Positions 43,959 through 53,394 are shown, numbered from the stretch's first letter. The stretch is DNA of 64,000 bases from CALHVR01 sp963528625 (GCA_963528625.1 CAURVQ010000004.1:1-64000); one strand, 5' to 3'. Numbers and translations: made by a program. Notes: generated from the sequence alone by a model not told the origin.

Positions 43959-45434
43959 TTACGCACCTTCTTCCATAACAACAACTTTTATATTTTCAAC
44001 ATTTACATCTTCCGTCCCAATAAGTTTACACCCTTTTTCTTTCGCATAATCAATGTATGTTACTATTTCTTCCGTAATTTTTTCTCCCGGAGCTAATATT
44101 GGAATTCCTGGAGGATACGCCATCACAAATTCTCCACTCACTTTCCCTTCACTTTCTCTTATCGGCATTGAAATTTTTTCAGCATAAAACGCTTTTTGTG
44201 GAGCTAAAATTACTTCTGGTGCAATATATTCATGATCAAACATTCCTTTTGGATCTTTTGAATAAAGTCTTTTTATTTCTGCAAGTGACGAAATCAATCT
44301 TTCAATTTCCATCGCTCTATCTCCCGCAGTTACTATCGCCAAAATATTATCTAAATCTCCAAATTCTATTTGAATATTATAGTCATCTCGTAAAATGTCA
44401 TAAACTTCAATTCCTGCAAGCCCTATATCTTTTGTGAAAATTGATAATTTTGTCGTATCAAAATCAAAAATATCATCTCCGTTTACAAGCTCTTTTCCAT
44501 ACGCATAATATCCACCTAATTTATTTATCTCTTTTCTTGCATATTCGGAATATTCTATCGTTTTATCAAATAATTTTTCTCCATTTATACTTAAATTTTT
44601 TCTAGCTGTATCAAGTGAACTCATTAGTAAATAAGATGCACTCGTTGTTTGTGTTAAATTTATAACTTGTCGTACATAATCCGCGTTCACTCTATCTCCA
44701 CCTATTAAAAGAATAGAACTTTGTGTCAATGAACCTCCCGTTTTATGCATACTTATCGCAGCCATATCTGCTCCAGCTTCCATCGCTGAAATCGGTAAAT
44801 TCTTATTAAAACTAAAATGTGCTCCGTGTGCTTCGTCCACTAAAACTAACATATTATTTTCGTGTGCTATTTTTACTATTGACTTTAAGTCCGAACAAAT
44901 CCCGTAATATGTTGGATTATTTACTAATATTGCTTTTGCATCTGGATTTTCATCAATTACCTTTTTTATATCATTTACTGACATTCCAAGTGAAATTCCT
45001 AATCTTTTATTTAGTCCAGGATTTATATAAATAGGAATTGCTCCATTTATAACTAATGCATTAATAACACTTCTATGAACATTTCTAGGAACAATTATCT
45101 TATCCCCCAATTTTGTCGTTGACATTATCATCGCTTGAACTGCTCCTGTTGTTCCACTTACCATAAATAATGCTTCTTTGGCTCCAAAGGCTTTCGCTGC
45201 CACTTCTTGTGCTTCTTTAATTACTGAAGTTGGATGACAAAGATTATCTAGTGGTTTCATTGAATTAACATCCATTTTCATAGCTTCAAGCCCAATAAAT
45301 TCTGTAAATTCTTGATTTCCACGTCCTCCTTTATGACCTGGGACATCAAATCTTACTACTCTATTTCCTAAATGATTTTTCATTGCCGTTAATAACGGTG
45401 TTTTTTCTTGTTCTTTTATATTTTCGTTTTTCAT
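43959..45434 (-). CDS. speA: Arginine decarboxylase, Orn/Lys/Arg fold I type
   Basis: A 491-residue PLP enzyme of the Bacillus SpeA type, which converts arginine to agmatine. PLP lysine is in AAISMHKTGGSLTQSS, the DEAHGAHF aspartate motif precedes it, and FDVPGHKGGRG near the N-terminus is typical. The C-terminal EVILAPQKAFYAEKISMP stretch and PPGIPILAPGE loop agree. Lysine or ornithine as substrate cannot be ruled out by sequence alone, but speB (agmatinase) in the same operon makes arginine the best choice. Confidence 0.93.
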   Translation of the reverse strand: MKNENIKEQEKTPLLTAMKNHLGNRVVRFDVPGHKGGRGNQEFTEFIGLEAMKMDVNSMKPLDNLCHPTSVIKEAQEVAAKAFGAKEALFMVSGTTGAVQAMIMSTTKLGDKIIVPRNVHRSVINALVINGAIPIYINPGLNKRLGISLGMSVNDIKKVIDENPDAKAILVNNPTYYGICSDLKSIVKIAHENNMLVLVDEAHGAHFSFNKNLPISAMEAGADMAAISMHKTGGSLTQSSILLIGGDRVNADYVRQVINLTQTTSASYLLMSSLDTARKNLSINGEKLFDKTIEYSEYARKEINKLGGYYAYGKELVNGDDIFDFDTTKLSIFTKDIGLAGIEVYDILRDDYNIQIEFGDLDNILAIVTAGDRAMEIERLISSLAEIKRLYSKDPKGMFDHEYIAPEVILAPQKAFYAEKISMPIRESEGKVSGEFVMAYPPGIPILAPGEKITEEIVTYIDYAKEKGCKLIGTEDVNVENIKVVVMEEGA

Positions 45435-45451
45435 TCCATCACCCGAAATTC

Positions 45452-46306
45452 CTAATAAATATTCATTCCACTATAAATTTCTATCATTTCTCTTCTCAAA
45501 CTATTCGTAATTTCAAGTCTAGTTTCAGGATTTATTTCATAAACATCTTGGTTAAATAAATAATTTTGTAAAACTATATCTTTTATTAACATTTTTGTAT
45601 GAAAAATATTTGATTGATACACATTTACATCAATAGCATCATATTTTCTTAATGTTTCTTTACTTATAAAATCTTGAATAGAAGTTATTTCATGATCTGA
45701 AAATATTTTTTTTCCTGATTTATCTCTAGTAAATCCTCTAATTCGATAGTCCATCGTTATAATGTCGGAATCAAAACTTCCGATCAAATAATTTAATGTA
45801 TTTAATGGCGAAATTTCCCCACATGTTGCTATATCAATATCTACCCGAAATGTAGAAATTGAATTATCTGGATGATATTCTGGGAATGTATGCACAGTTA
45901 TATGGCTTTTATCCAAATGCCCATGTACCGTTTCTGTTTTTTCATGCACCTTTTTAGCTTTATTATTAAAATTATAATTTCCATTAAAAAATGGGGTGCC
46001 TCTATTACATGATGAATCAATATTCGTTGGATCAATCCTTTCTTCAGCTACTAAAATATTTACTGATGCTCCTTGTGGTTCATAATCTTGTTTTGATATA
46101 TTTAAAACCGTTGCACCTATCATATCTGCTACATTAATTAAAATTTTTGTTAATCTGTCGGAATTATATTGCTCATCAATATATGCAATATAATCCTTTT
46201 GCTCTCTTTCAGTTTTAGCATAACATATATCATAGATATTAAAACTTAATGTTTTGGTTAGATTATTAAAGCCGTATAAAGTTATTTTTTTTCCCAACTC
46301 ATTCAT
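45452..46306 (-). CDS. speD: S-adenosylmethionine decarboxylase proenzyme, E. coli type
   Basis: SpeD makes the aminopropyl donor for SpeE. The 284-residue proenzyme aligns along most of its length with the enterobacterial form: [22 protein letters not shown], then [10 protein letters not shown], the self-cleavage site [14 protein letters not shown] (Ser becomes the pyruvoyl group) and [14 protein letters not shown]. The ATG at 46306 is chosen since AAGGA lies just upstream; the longer TTG start at 46333 abuts the -10 box of the operon promoter and would precede the transcript start. It is the first gene of the polyamine operon. Confidence 0.95.
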   Translation of the reverse strand: MNELGKKITLYGFNNLTKTLSFNIYDICYAKTEREQKDYIAYIDEQYNSDRLTKILINVADMIGATVLNISKQDYEPQGASVNILVAEERIDPTNIDSSCNRGTPFFNGNYNFNNKAKKVHEKTETVHGHLDKSHITVHTFPEYHPDNSISTFRVDIDIATCGEISPLNTLNYLIGSFDSDIITMDYRIRGFTRDKSGKKIFSDHEITSIQDFISKETLRKYDAIDVNVYQSNIFHTKMLIKDIVLQNYLFNQDVYEINPETRLEITNSLRREMIEIYSGMNIY

Positions 46307-46333
46307 CACATCCTTTTTATTTAATTTTGCCAA

Positions 46334-46362
46334 ATTATATCATTTATACTCATTTTTTACAA
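46334..46362 (-). promoter_or_regulatory. Promoter of the polyamine operon
   Basis: TTGTAA (46362-46357) and perfect TATAAT (46339-46334) with TG before it, 17 bp apart on the minus strand. The expected start point lies about 20 nt before the speD ATG. Confidence 0.75.
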
Positions 46363-46381
46363 TCAATTTTTATAAAATAAA

Positions 46382-46410
46382 AAGGCAGAAAATTATATTA
46401 TTTCTACCTT
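46382..46410 (-). terminator. Terminator after the small secreted protein genes
   Basis: AAGGTAGAAA pairs with TTTCTGCCTT on the minus strand (one G-T pair) around a 9-nt loop, followed by TTTATTTT. It lies 28 nt after the stop at 46438. Confidence 0.75.
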
Positions 46411-46437
46411 ATCTTAAACTTATTTATTACTTATTTT

Positions 46438-46707
46438 TTAGAACCATTCTATTTTATCAATCATCAATCCTGTATATCCTTTTCCTTCAAAATGAATTTT
46501 ATATCTTTCACCTTGATATACTGCTTCGTATACATTTTCATGAACACGTGTAAAATTAAAATGTGTTCCCGTTTCATTACTTATACAATTTATATATCTT
46601 GTTCCATTATTGTATATTCCTTTTCCTGTTATTTCACAGCTATTTACCACTCTTGAAAATCCTAAAGCCCCTACTAATAAAAATCCCATTAAAATCATTT
46701 TTTTCAT
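46438..46707 (-). CDS. Small secreted protein, paralogue A
   Basis: An 89-residue protein with a signal peptide (MKKMILMGFLLVGALGFS) and a short mature domain with two conserved cysteines: SCEITGKGI and RYINC, probably a disulfide. The ATG at 46707 is preferred over an upstream GTG that is too close to the AAGGA site. It is closely related to the next gene (53 of 89 aligned positions identical by hand count), so the pair arose by tandem duplication. I recognise no family. They lie directly downstream of the large effector-like gene and are candidates for periplasmic immunity proteins. Confidence 0.75.
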   Translation of the reverse strand: MKKMILMGFLLVGALGFSRVVNSCEITGKGIYNNGTRYINCISNETGTHFNFTRVHENVYEAVYQGERYKIHFEGKGYTGLMIDKIEWF

Positions 46708-46765
46708 CACTTTCACTTCCTTCTTATATTTTTTTATTAATTTTCAAAATTTAATTTATAATGTC

Positions 46766-47056
46766 TTACATACAATCACACGGTATTCCTATATATTCCA
46801 CATCATCAATTCTTAATTTATCGTACCCTTGACCACTAAAATAAATTTTATATCTTTCTTCTTTTAATACACTTTCATATAATATTTTACTCATATTTAT
46901 AAAATTAAATTTTTTACCAGTTTCAGTACTTGTACAATTTATATATCGTACACCATTATTTGTAATACCTTTTCCTGTTATTTCACAGCTATTTATTATT
47001 CTTGAAAACCCCAATGAACTTGTCAACAAAACTCCAATTAATACTATTTTTTTCAT
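46766..47056 (-). CDS. Small secreted protein, paralogue B
   Basis: A 96-residue paralogue of the next gene downstream, with signal peptide MKKIVLIGVLLTSSLGFS and the same core SCEITGKGITNNG and RYINC. It differs by a C-terminal extension IGIPCDCM with two further cysteines. The ATG at 47056 gives a better signal peptide than the GTG at 47068. It is the first gene of a two-gene unit with its own promoter and lies about 146 nt after the effector gene. The proteins probably act in the periplasm or on the surface. Function unknown. Confidence 0.75.
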   Translation of the reverse strand: MKKIVLIGVLLTSSLGFSRIINSCEITGKGITNNGVRYINCTSTETGKKFNFINMSKILYESVLKEERYKIYFSGQGYDKLRIDDVEYIGIPCDCM

Positions 47057-47095
47057 AAAATTTGCCACATCCTTCTTCTATTTTTTATTTCTAAA

Positions 47096-47124
47096 AGTAT
47101 ACCACCTTTTTTGTCATTTTACAA
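47096..47124 (-). promoter_or_regulatory. Promoter of the small secreted protein pair
   Basis: TTGTAA (47124-47119) and TATACT (47101-47096) are 17 bp apart on the minus strand. It shows that the pair can be expressed independently of the effector gene upstream. Confidence 0.7.
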
Positions 47125-47202
47125 TACTTTAAAATAAAGAAAAATAAAAATTTATCTTACTTAACTCTTTTATTTCAAACAATTTCATCTTCAACTATTA
47201 AC

Positions 47203-50200
47203 CTATCTTGTACTTTCTTTTACTAAACTTGTATTTGTATAAATATCTTTTTCTGTTAAATAATCACTTTCTTTGACTACATAATCTCTTGGAAGATAAA
47301 ATCCTGAAAATTTTTGAACGACTTGAACGCCACCTACTGTAAATGGCGAACTTGAACCACTTCTTCTATATGTACTTTTTTTTAATTGATCTCCTTGATT
47401 TCCACCTAATCCAATATAATCTCCATTTTTATCTGTTCCTACTAAAAATGTGACATGCCCTGACCATGTAGCTACACCTGTCGCTTTATTATGATTTTTT
47501 AATAATATTATCGCTCCGTATACTAATTTATCTGTTTTTACCATATTTGATGAACTTTCTACTCCTTGAGCTGCCGCTGTCCCCCAATTTTTTTCTTTTG
47601 CTTTTTTTAAAACCCAGTTTACAAAAGAAGCACACCAAGATGTTTCGGGACCTGCTTTTGGTAAAGAAGAACCTATTTTATGATATTCTCTTACTTTATC
47701 TGCCAATGGATTTTGATTTTCTTTCATTCCTTTATATTTATTATATTCCTCTAAAGCAATTTTCATCCAAGGAGCTCTCTCTCCAACATTACAATTAGGA
47801 CAGTTTGTGATAGTTGTTGTACTATTTACTTTCGGTATTTCCTGTTTCTTACTTCCATCATTACTACTCGCATTTGCTTTATTATCATTTTTTGTAGCTT
47901 GAGTCACTGGAGCTTTTTGGCTATTATTCCCTTTATTTTCCGCTTTTTGTCCTTGTACTGTTGTCTCTTTTATATTTGCTCCTTCACTACTTACATTTCC
48001 ACTATTATTTTTACTATCTTGTATAGCATTTAATTCAACTTTACTTGTACTCTCACTATTTGTTTTATTATCTACATTATTCGCACTTACATTTCCAGTC
48101 ATAGAATTTCCATGAACTTGCTGCCATTGTACTAAACTAAACGGACATTTTACTAGCACTTTTCCATTCTTTTTAATTTCCTCAACTATATCAACCATTG
48201 TTGGAGCTTTTTTTAATTCGGCATAAAGTTTCCCTCCAACATTTAGCCAAGTTTCAATTTCAGCCATTGTTATTTTACTTTGCTCTGTTACTGTCTCTTG
48301 AGCTATTGTTTTTTCTCCTACCGCATATCCTTCCAACACTTTATTTTTATCAGCTTCTACTGTTTCAATCTTATCATTTACTTCATTCAAAACTTTTTCT
48401 ATTTCACTTTTTTCATCTTCACTCTCTTTTAAATTTGCAGATTTCATTAAATATCCAAAAACTATGATTGACAATATTTTAGAATTATAAAAATTTTGAT
48501 TTGCATGGTCACACATCGCCATTCCATATTTTTTTATTATTCCTTTGGAATCAAAATCAGGATTTGAAATATTTTTTATTCGTTTATAACTTTCTTTAAA
48601 TGATAAAATAATTTTTTCCCTTATCTCTTTTTCTTTCTCTTTACTCATTTCAGATTTTAGTTTTTCAATATTTCTTACTTTTTCATTAATTTTTTCTAAC
48701 GGTATTTTTTTCATTTCATCTGATAAAATTCCACGCTTTATATCTGCTATTTCTTTTAGATTTATTTCTTTTAATAACTTTCCGTATTCTTTTACATTTT
48801 TAGCAAATTTTATACATTCTTCTTTTAATTGTGTCTGCATAAATTCATTATTTATTTGTTCACTTATTTTTTCCATCACTTTGTAAGTACAGTCCACATC
48901 TTTTTTGCTTTCACCATTTTTATCTATTTCATCTTTTGCTATCCCCACTTTATTTTGTCCTGCATCATCTATACTTATTGTACCACCATAAATACACTGA
49001 ATTGTCGCTATATCAAGTAAAGCTGGTTTCCCTCTCACTTCAACATCAGTATGTTTTTCCCATAATGCTGCAAGTTCTGGCTTACAATATTTTATCGCTT
49101 TACACATTTTAAAAGGTTGTATATTTTTATCTGCAATATTTAATTGTGCTCCACCTTCAAGTGTTACTCCATTCTCGCTTGCAATTATTCTACTTATATC
49201 TATCCCCAATGTACATTTCAAAATACATTTATCATTTACATACATCGTTTTATCTGGTGTTATCATATTTTCAATATCGTAAAAATCAATATAAAAACTA
49301 TAGATATTCATTGCATCTATATTTGCAACATAATTTCTTAAACTTTTTTGATTTTCAAATAAACTATGTATAATTTCTCTATCTTTCGTTTTATCACTTT
49401 CATCTCTATATTTATCATATTCTTCTACAATAAATTTTTCTATTTTTCTAATATTTTCTACTTTTATTGGCGACTTTGATTCTACCCAACTTTTAAATAT
49501 CGTAGTTATTCGTGCTTCATTTCCTAATTTATTTAATCTATTAAACATATTGTCTGGATCTTTAGATGGAATTATAAGACCTTTATAATTTTTTATATAC
49601 CAAAGTATATAATTTCTTACAATATTACTATCTCTATATTTATGATTATCATAAAATTTTATTTCATTCTCTACTTTAAATCCAGTCTGAACTTTTAAAA
49701 ATTCTATAAAAATATTATCTAAAAGTCTTCTAATTATTGGATATTTATAAATTCCGTTTTCATCTTTTTCGTACGCTTTTTTATATTCTTCACTTCCACC
49801 TATTTCTTTTATCAATTTAAACGCTGATGTTTGAGCAATTTTATCAATTTCTACTTTTTCTATTTTTATTTTAATTTCATCAATATCTTTTATTCCTTTA
49901 AGATATTTATTATATTTTTCTGGCAGTTCATTTTTTTCTACTTTTACTTCATTATTTTGATTTGTTTCTAATACATTCTCCACATTTTTTACTAAATATT
50001 CTTTTTGTTTTTCTACACTATTTATTGTTTTTTTCTCAGGATAAATAACATATTTAGCCGAATATTGAGACAAAACATCTTCTAATGTTTCAATTTTTGA
50101 CTTATTAATTATAGGATTACAATAAATATAGTAAATTAAATCGTCTATTCTTATTTTTTTATTTACTTCTTCACGACCTCTTAATATATCAAAATTAACT

Positions 50201-51285
50201 TGATTTACTATATTTCCATTAATTTTATCATTCTTAGTTTTCTCATCATAACTTTTTAAAATATGCTCAATATCTTCTTTATTTTCTTCAAAAATTTTAC
50301 GATTTGTTTTTGTTTCTACATATTTTATATAATCTTGATTATATGATTTTGTATCATTAAATTTTTCTTGTAATCTTTCAAGTATTACTTCATCAGACTT
50401 TACAAAAACAATTTTAGGTTCTTTTGACTGCTCTTCTCTATCTTTTTTATATTCTTCTGTATCTGCAACTTCCTCATATTTTTGACCAGAAAATTCATAA
50501 ACTGCTTCTTCTTTAATTTCTGTTTTTTCACTTTTTTTAGCTTCTTTTACTTTTTCATCAATTTGTTTTTTATCTTTATTTGTATCATTTTTTAAAACAA
50601 CATTATTATTAAAGCACGGATCTTTAAATCCTATAATTACTGACAAATCATATCCATCTAAATTTTCGTGATAAAAATAAAATGGAATATTATTTCCATC
50701 ACATGGAATACCATATTCTCCTGTACAATTTGTTCTAATTGCATTCCCAACTGCACCTTGTCCAGCTAAATGAGAGCCCGCTAAAATTCCTGATGAACTT
50801 AATTTCAATGTTTTTCCTCTAAAATCTGTTACCTTATAACCTTGTGCTTCCTTTCCTTTCAATTTTTTAAAAACATTACTTTCCAATGCTTCACTTTTAT
50901 TTGGTAGTCTATGAAGAGCATTTGCTGGAATAGAAAATTGTGTACATATTTTATCTGAATATCTTTTTAAATATGCCCATCTTTTATATATAGACATCAT
51001 CACTATTTCATCTTGTGCTTCCGGACTATTAAAAAAACTTTGCTTATTAGTCAACTTATATTTTTTTGCAAAATCTCCTTTAAAAATAACATTATCCCAA
51101 TGCTTAATCGAACTATCTATTAATTTTAAATCTTTTAATACATCTACTCCTATTTGATATCTTCCTTTAAATGACGAATTCCTATCTTGTTTATAGTCAT
51201 CCATACTTTCCAATCTCGCCAATTTATCAAAAAAAGCAACGGCACTATCTCCAATATATTGCCCGTTATAATCTGTTTTTTTCAT
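47203..51285 (-). CDS. Large modular effector-like protein: lysozyme-like, PAAR-like DUF4280, C-terminal Cys-His peptidase
   Basis: A 1360-residue protein with no signal peptide. Residues about 10-110 resemble a tail-lysozyme/transglycosylase domain: FFDKLARLESMDDY with a candidate catalytic Glu26, then FKGRYQIGVDVL. Residues about 255-690 are Lys/Glu-rich, coiled and unassigned. Residues about 681-780 match the PAAR-like DUF4280 pattern (CTLG, MCKAIKYC, WEKHTDVEVRGKPALLDIATIQC, YGGTI). A Ser/Asn-rich linker precedes a C-terminal NlpC/CHAP-like (TIGR02594-type) domain with Cys1218 (SWCASFVNW), His1277 (SGHVTFL) and Asn1296 (LGGNQGD). DUF4280 usually caps contractile-injection spikes, so this is probably an antibacterial wall-degrading effector. 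It has its own promoter. Confidence 0.8.
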   Translation of the reverse strand: MKKTDYNGQYIGDSAVAFFDKLARLESMDDYKQDRNSSFKGRYQIGVDVLKDLKLIDSSIKHWDNVIFKGDFAKKYKLTNKQSFFNSPEAQDEIVMMSIYKRWAYLKRYSDKICTQFSIPANALHRLPNKSEALESNVFKKLKGKEAQGYKVTDFRGKTLKLSSSGILAGSHLAGQGAVGNAIRTNCTGEYGIPCDGNNIPFYFYHENLDGYDLSVIIGFKDPCFNNNVVLKNDTNKDKKQIDEKVKEAKKSEKTEIKEEAVYEFSGQKYEEVADTEEYKKDREEQSKEPKIVFVKSDEVILERLQEKFNDTKSYNQDYIKYVETKTNRKIFEENKEDIEHILKSYDEKTKNDKINGNIVNQVNFDILRGREEVNKKIRIDDLIYYIYCNPIINKSKIETLEDVLSQYSAKYVIYPEKKTINSVEKQKEYLVKNVENVLETNQNNEVKVEKNELPEKYNKYLKGIKDIDEIKIKIEKVEIDKIAQTSAFKLIKEIGGSEEYKKAYEKDENGIYKYPIIRRLLDNIFIEFLKVQTGFKVENEIKFYDNHKYRDSNIVRNYILWYIKNYKGLIIPSKDPDNMFNRLNKLGNEARITTIFKSWVESKSPIKVENIRKIEKFIVEEYDKYRDESDKTKDREIIHSLFENQKSLRNYVANIDAMNIYSFYIDFYDIENMITPDKTMYVNDKCILKCTLGIDISRIIASENGVTLEGGAQLNIADKNIQPFKMCKAIKYCKPELAALWEKHTDVEVRGKPALLDIATIQCIYGGTISIDDAGQNKVGIAKDEIDKNGESKKDVDCTYKVMEKISEQINNEFMQTQLKEECIKFAKNVKEYGKLLKEINLKEIADIKRGILSDEMKKIPLEKINEKVRNIEKLKSEMSKEKEKEIREKIILSFKESYKRIKNISNPDFDSKGIIKKYGMAMCDHANQNFYNSKILSIIVFGYLMKSANLKESEDEKSEIEKVLNEVNDKIETVEADKNKVLEGYAVGEKTIAQETVTEQSKITMAEIETWLNVGGKLYAELKKAPTMVDIVEEIKKNGKVLVKCPFSLVQWQQVHGNSMTGNVSANNVDNKTNSESTSKVELNAIQDSKNNSGNVSSEGANIKETTVQGQKAENKGNNSQKAPVTQATKNDNKANASSNDGSKKQEIPKVNSTTTITNCPNCNVGERAPWMKIALEEYNKYKGMKENQNPLADKVREYHKIGSSLPKAGPETSWCASFVNWVLKKAKEKNWGTAAAQGVESSSNMVKTDKLVYGAIILLKNHNKATGVATWSGHVTFLVGTDKNGDYIGLGGNQGDQLKKSTYRRSGSSSPFTVGGVQVVQKFSGFYLPRDYVVKESDYLTEKDIYTNTSLVKESTR

Positions 51286-51311
51286 TTCTCCACCCTTTTA
51301 TCTTTTTTACA

Positions 51312-51340
51312 ATTTTAACATATTTATATATAATTTTCAA
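51312..51340 (-). promoter_or_regulatory. Promoter of the effector-like gene
   Basis: TTGAAA (51340-51335) and TAAAAT (51317-51312) are 17 bp apart on the minus strand, with expected start point about 20 nt before the ATG. Confidence 0.7.
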
Positions 51341-51394
51341 TCGTTTTTTAATAATTATTTTAATATTTCTCTAATATAAATTAAATTTTAAATC

Positions 51395-52105
51395 TTATAT
51401 TTCTCCTTTATTTTTTTTAATTACTTGTGCTGCCGCTAAACAAAAAACCGAAATATTTATGTCCTTAGATTTCAAATTTATTAAAATGCTATTTTTAATT
51501 TCTTTAAGAGTCGCTCCTGTCGTTATTATATCATCTACTAAAAGAATATTTTTATTTTTTAGATCTACGTTTCTATTTATTTTAAAACTCCCTTTTATAT
51601 TTTCTTGTCTTTGTTTTTCATCTAATATTTTATGCATTTTCTCTGTATTTTTTATTCTTTCAATTTCAATATAATTTATATTCAAAGCTTTTAATATTTC
51701 ATCTACTTGATTAAATCCTCTTTCACTTTTACGCTTTTTATTTATCGGAACACTAATAACAATATCAATTTTTTCTTTTTCTAAAACATAATAAAATTCT
51801 TTATATATAAGTTCAGCAATTAATTTAGATATTTTCTTTTTCCGTTTATATTTATAATTAAAAATTAACTTTTTAAAATATTCATTATAATCCCAAACAT
51901 AATATATATTATTCAATTTTCTAAATTTTTTTATTTCCAATAATTTTTTTTCAGTTTCATCATTTATTATTTTATTTTTTGTGTACTCAACTATTTCTTC
52001 CCCCGAAATTATATCTATATTTTTAAATAATAAACTTTTAATTCCAAAAAAGATTTCTTTAACTACTGAAAATATTTTATTTATAATTTTTAACTGCTTT
52101 TTCAA
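51395..52105 (-). CDS. comF: ComF-family phosphoribosyltransferase-like protein
   Basis: A 236-residue protein of the ComF family, which is linked to DNA uptake in transformable bacteria. The PRPP-type motif is ILLVDDIITTGATLKE, and ERGFNQVDEI and VPINKKRKSERG are typical. The usual N-terminal zinc finger is missing; instead a separate 71-residue zinc-ribbon gene overlaps its start by 29 nt. The start codon is probably TTG at 52105 with no clear ribosome site, so translation is likely coupled to the upstream gene. Confidence 0.85.
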   Translation of the reverse strand: MKKQLKIINKIFSVVKEIFFGIKSLLFKNIDIISGEEIVEYTKNKIINDETEKKLLEIKKFRKLNNIYYVWDYNEYFKKLIFNYKYKRKKKISKLIAELIYKEFYYVLEKEKIDIVISVPINKKRKSERGFNQVDEILKALNINYIEIERIKNTEKMHKILDEKQRQENIKGSFKINRNVDLKNKNILLVDDIITTGATLKEIKNSILINLKSKDINISVFCLAAAQVIKKNKGEI

Positions 52106-52292
52106 CTTTTTCTATCACTTTAGCTGAGTACATTTCCGTATATCCACAATCTTGACATATTTTTAAATAAAAACTATCTATCCCGATTTTTACGCCATTT
52201 AATATTTTTGTCGGAATTGCAACCGTCTTTATTTCACATAATTTTGACCCACATTTTAAACATTTTTCTTCATTATTTGTATTACATTTCAT
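52077..52292 (-). CDS. Small zinc-ribbon protein
   Basis: A 71-residue protein with two CxxC knuckles, CLKCGSK and CQDCGYTE, spaced as in a rubredoxin-type zinc ribbon, followed by a short helical tail. Its 3' end overlaps the start of comF. ComF proteins often carry such a finger within the same chain, so this may be the detached finger, though the CxxC spacing and YTEMYSAK tail also resemble free nucleic-acid-binding zinc ribbons. It is 9 nt after yraN, in an rnhB-yraN-ribbon-comF run. Confidence 0.75.
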   Translation of the reverse strand: MKCNTNNEEKCLKCGSKLCEIKTVAIPTKILNGVKIGIDSFYLKICQDCGYTEMYSAKVIEKVEKAVKNYK

Positions 52293-52301
52293 TTTTTCAC
52301 C

Positions 52302-52676
52302 TCAAAATGCATTTTTTATCCAATTTACTTTAAACTTATTTTTAAATCTACTTATCCCAACAATATCATATCGTATATTTTCTTTCCATTCTATCTTATT
52401 AATATAACATATAGATGTTAAATATATTTTTTCCATTTTAGATTTTGTTACAAATTCAACAGCTTCTCCATACTCATTATTTTTTCTATATTTTACCTCA
52501 ACAAAAATTAAAGTTTTACTTTTTTCTTCAAAAAAAATTAAATCAATTTCTCCAAAGCGAGAATAAAAATTACTTTCTATATATTTCAATCCTTTTAACT
52601 CTAAATATTTCTTAGTATATTCTTCATATTCAAACCCTATTTTCCTTTTATTTCCCTTCACTTTAATTTCCCCCAT
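52302..52676 (-). CDS. yraN: YraN family protein (UPF0102)
   Basis: A 124-residue protein of the YraN family, with the restriction-endonuclease-like core GEIDLIFFE and FVEVKYRKN, the PD-(D/E)XK pattern expected. Its exact substrate is unknown; it often lies next to rnhB, as here. The ATG at 52676 has no ribosome site, and a GTG at 52661 with GGGGGA 7 nt upstream may be the real start (five residues shorter). Confidence 0.9.
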   Translation of the reverse strand: MGEIKVKGNKRKIGFEYEEYTKKYLELKGLKYIESNFYSRFGEIDLIFFEEKSKTLIFVEVKYRKNNEYGEAVEFVTKSKMEKIYLTSICYINKIEWKENIRYDIVGISRFKNKFKVNWIKNAF

Positions 52677-52716
52677 TTAAAATTAAAATAATTTTAAATT
52701 TTTATATTATTCTTTC

Positions 52717-53394
52717 TCAATTTTTATCTAAAATTTTACTCAAAAAACTATTTCTATGATATTTACACGGACCTATTTCCAATAAAATCTCTCTATGTAA
52801 TTTTGTTCCATACCCTTTATGCTTTTCAAACTTATAATCTGGAAATTCTTTCGCTATTTCTAAAAGCATTCTATCTCTAGTTACTTTAGCTATAATTGAT
52901 GCTGCCGCAATAGATAAAGATGTTCCATCTCCTTTAATTATAGGCTCTTGAATTTTATTATATTCTCTTATTTTATGATTTCCATCCACTAAAGTTATAT
53001 CATAATTTTCTATTAATTTATTTTTATTTTTTGATTTACTATACTCATCAATAATTGTACTATTTATCCGTAATTTTTCATCTATTTCTGTTATCGCTCG
53101 TCGCATCGCTAAAAAAGTTGCATTTAAAATATTTATTTCATCTATTTCTTTTTCATCTGCAATACCTACACCAACTATACAATTTTCCATAATTGGATCG
53201 AATAATTTTTCTCTTTTTTTCTCAGTCAATTTTTTTGAATCATTTATTTCATCTAATTCATTAAAATATTTTGGTATAATTACAGCACTTGCAACAACAG
53301 GCCCTGCAAGTGGACCTCTTCCAGCTTCATCTACTCCAACTATTATTTTTTCATAACTTAAGTCAAAATCTCTTAATTCATTTTTTATTTTCAT
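52717..53394 (-). CDS. rnhB: Ribonuclease HII
   Basis: RNase HII cuts RNA in RNA-DNA hybrids and removes single ribonucleotides from DNA. The 225-residue protein has the signature GVDEAGRGPLAGPVVASAV with the first catalytic Asp-Glu pair, followed by NDSKKLTEKKRE, VDGNHKI and a later SIAAASIIAKVTRD. It starts the run rnhB-yraN-zinc ribbon-comF with 40-nt or smaller gaps. Residues and length match the family. Confidence 0.96.
   Translation of the reverse strand: MKIKNELRDFDLSYEKIIVGVDEAGRGPLAGPVVASAVIIPKYFNELDEINDSKKLTEKKREKLFDPIMENCIVGVGIADEKEIDEINILNATFLAMRRAITEIDEKLRINSTIIDEYSKSKNKNKLIENYDITLVDGNHKIREYNKIQEPIIKGDGTSLSIAAASIIAKVTRDRMLLEIAKEFPDYKFEKHKGYGTKLHREILLEIGPCKYHRNSFLSKILDKN

Noticed and set aside
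47203..51285. Prophage tail lysozyme or phage structural gene
   Set aside because: No phage capsid, portal, integrase or holin genes occur around it, and the DUF4280 and Cys-His peptidase modules fit an effector better.
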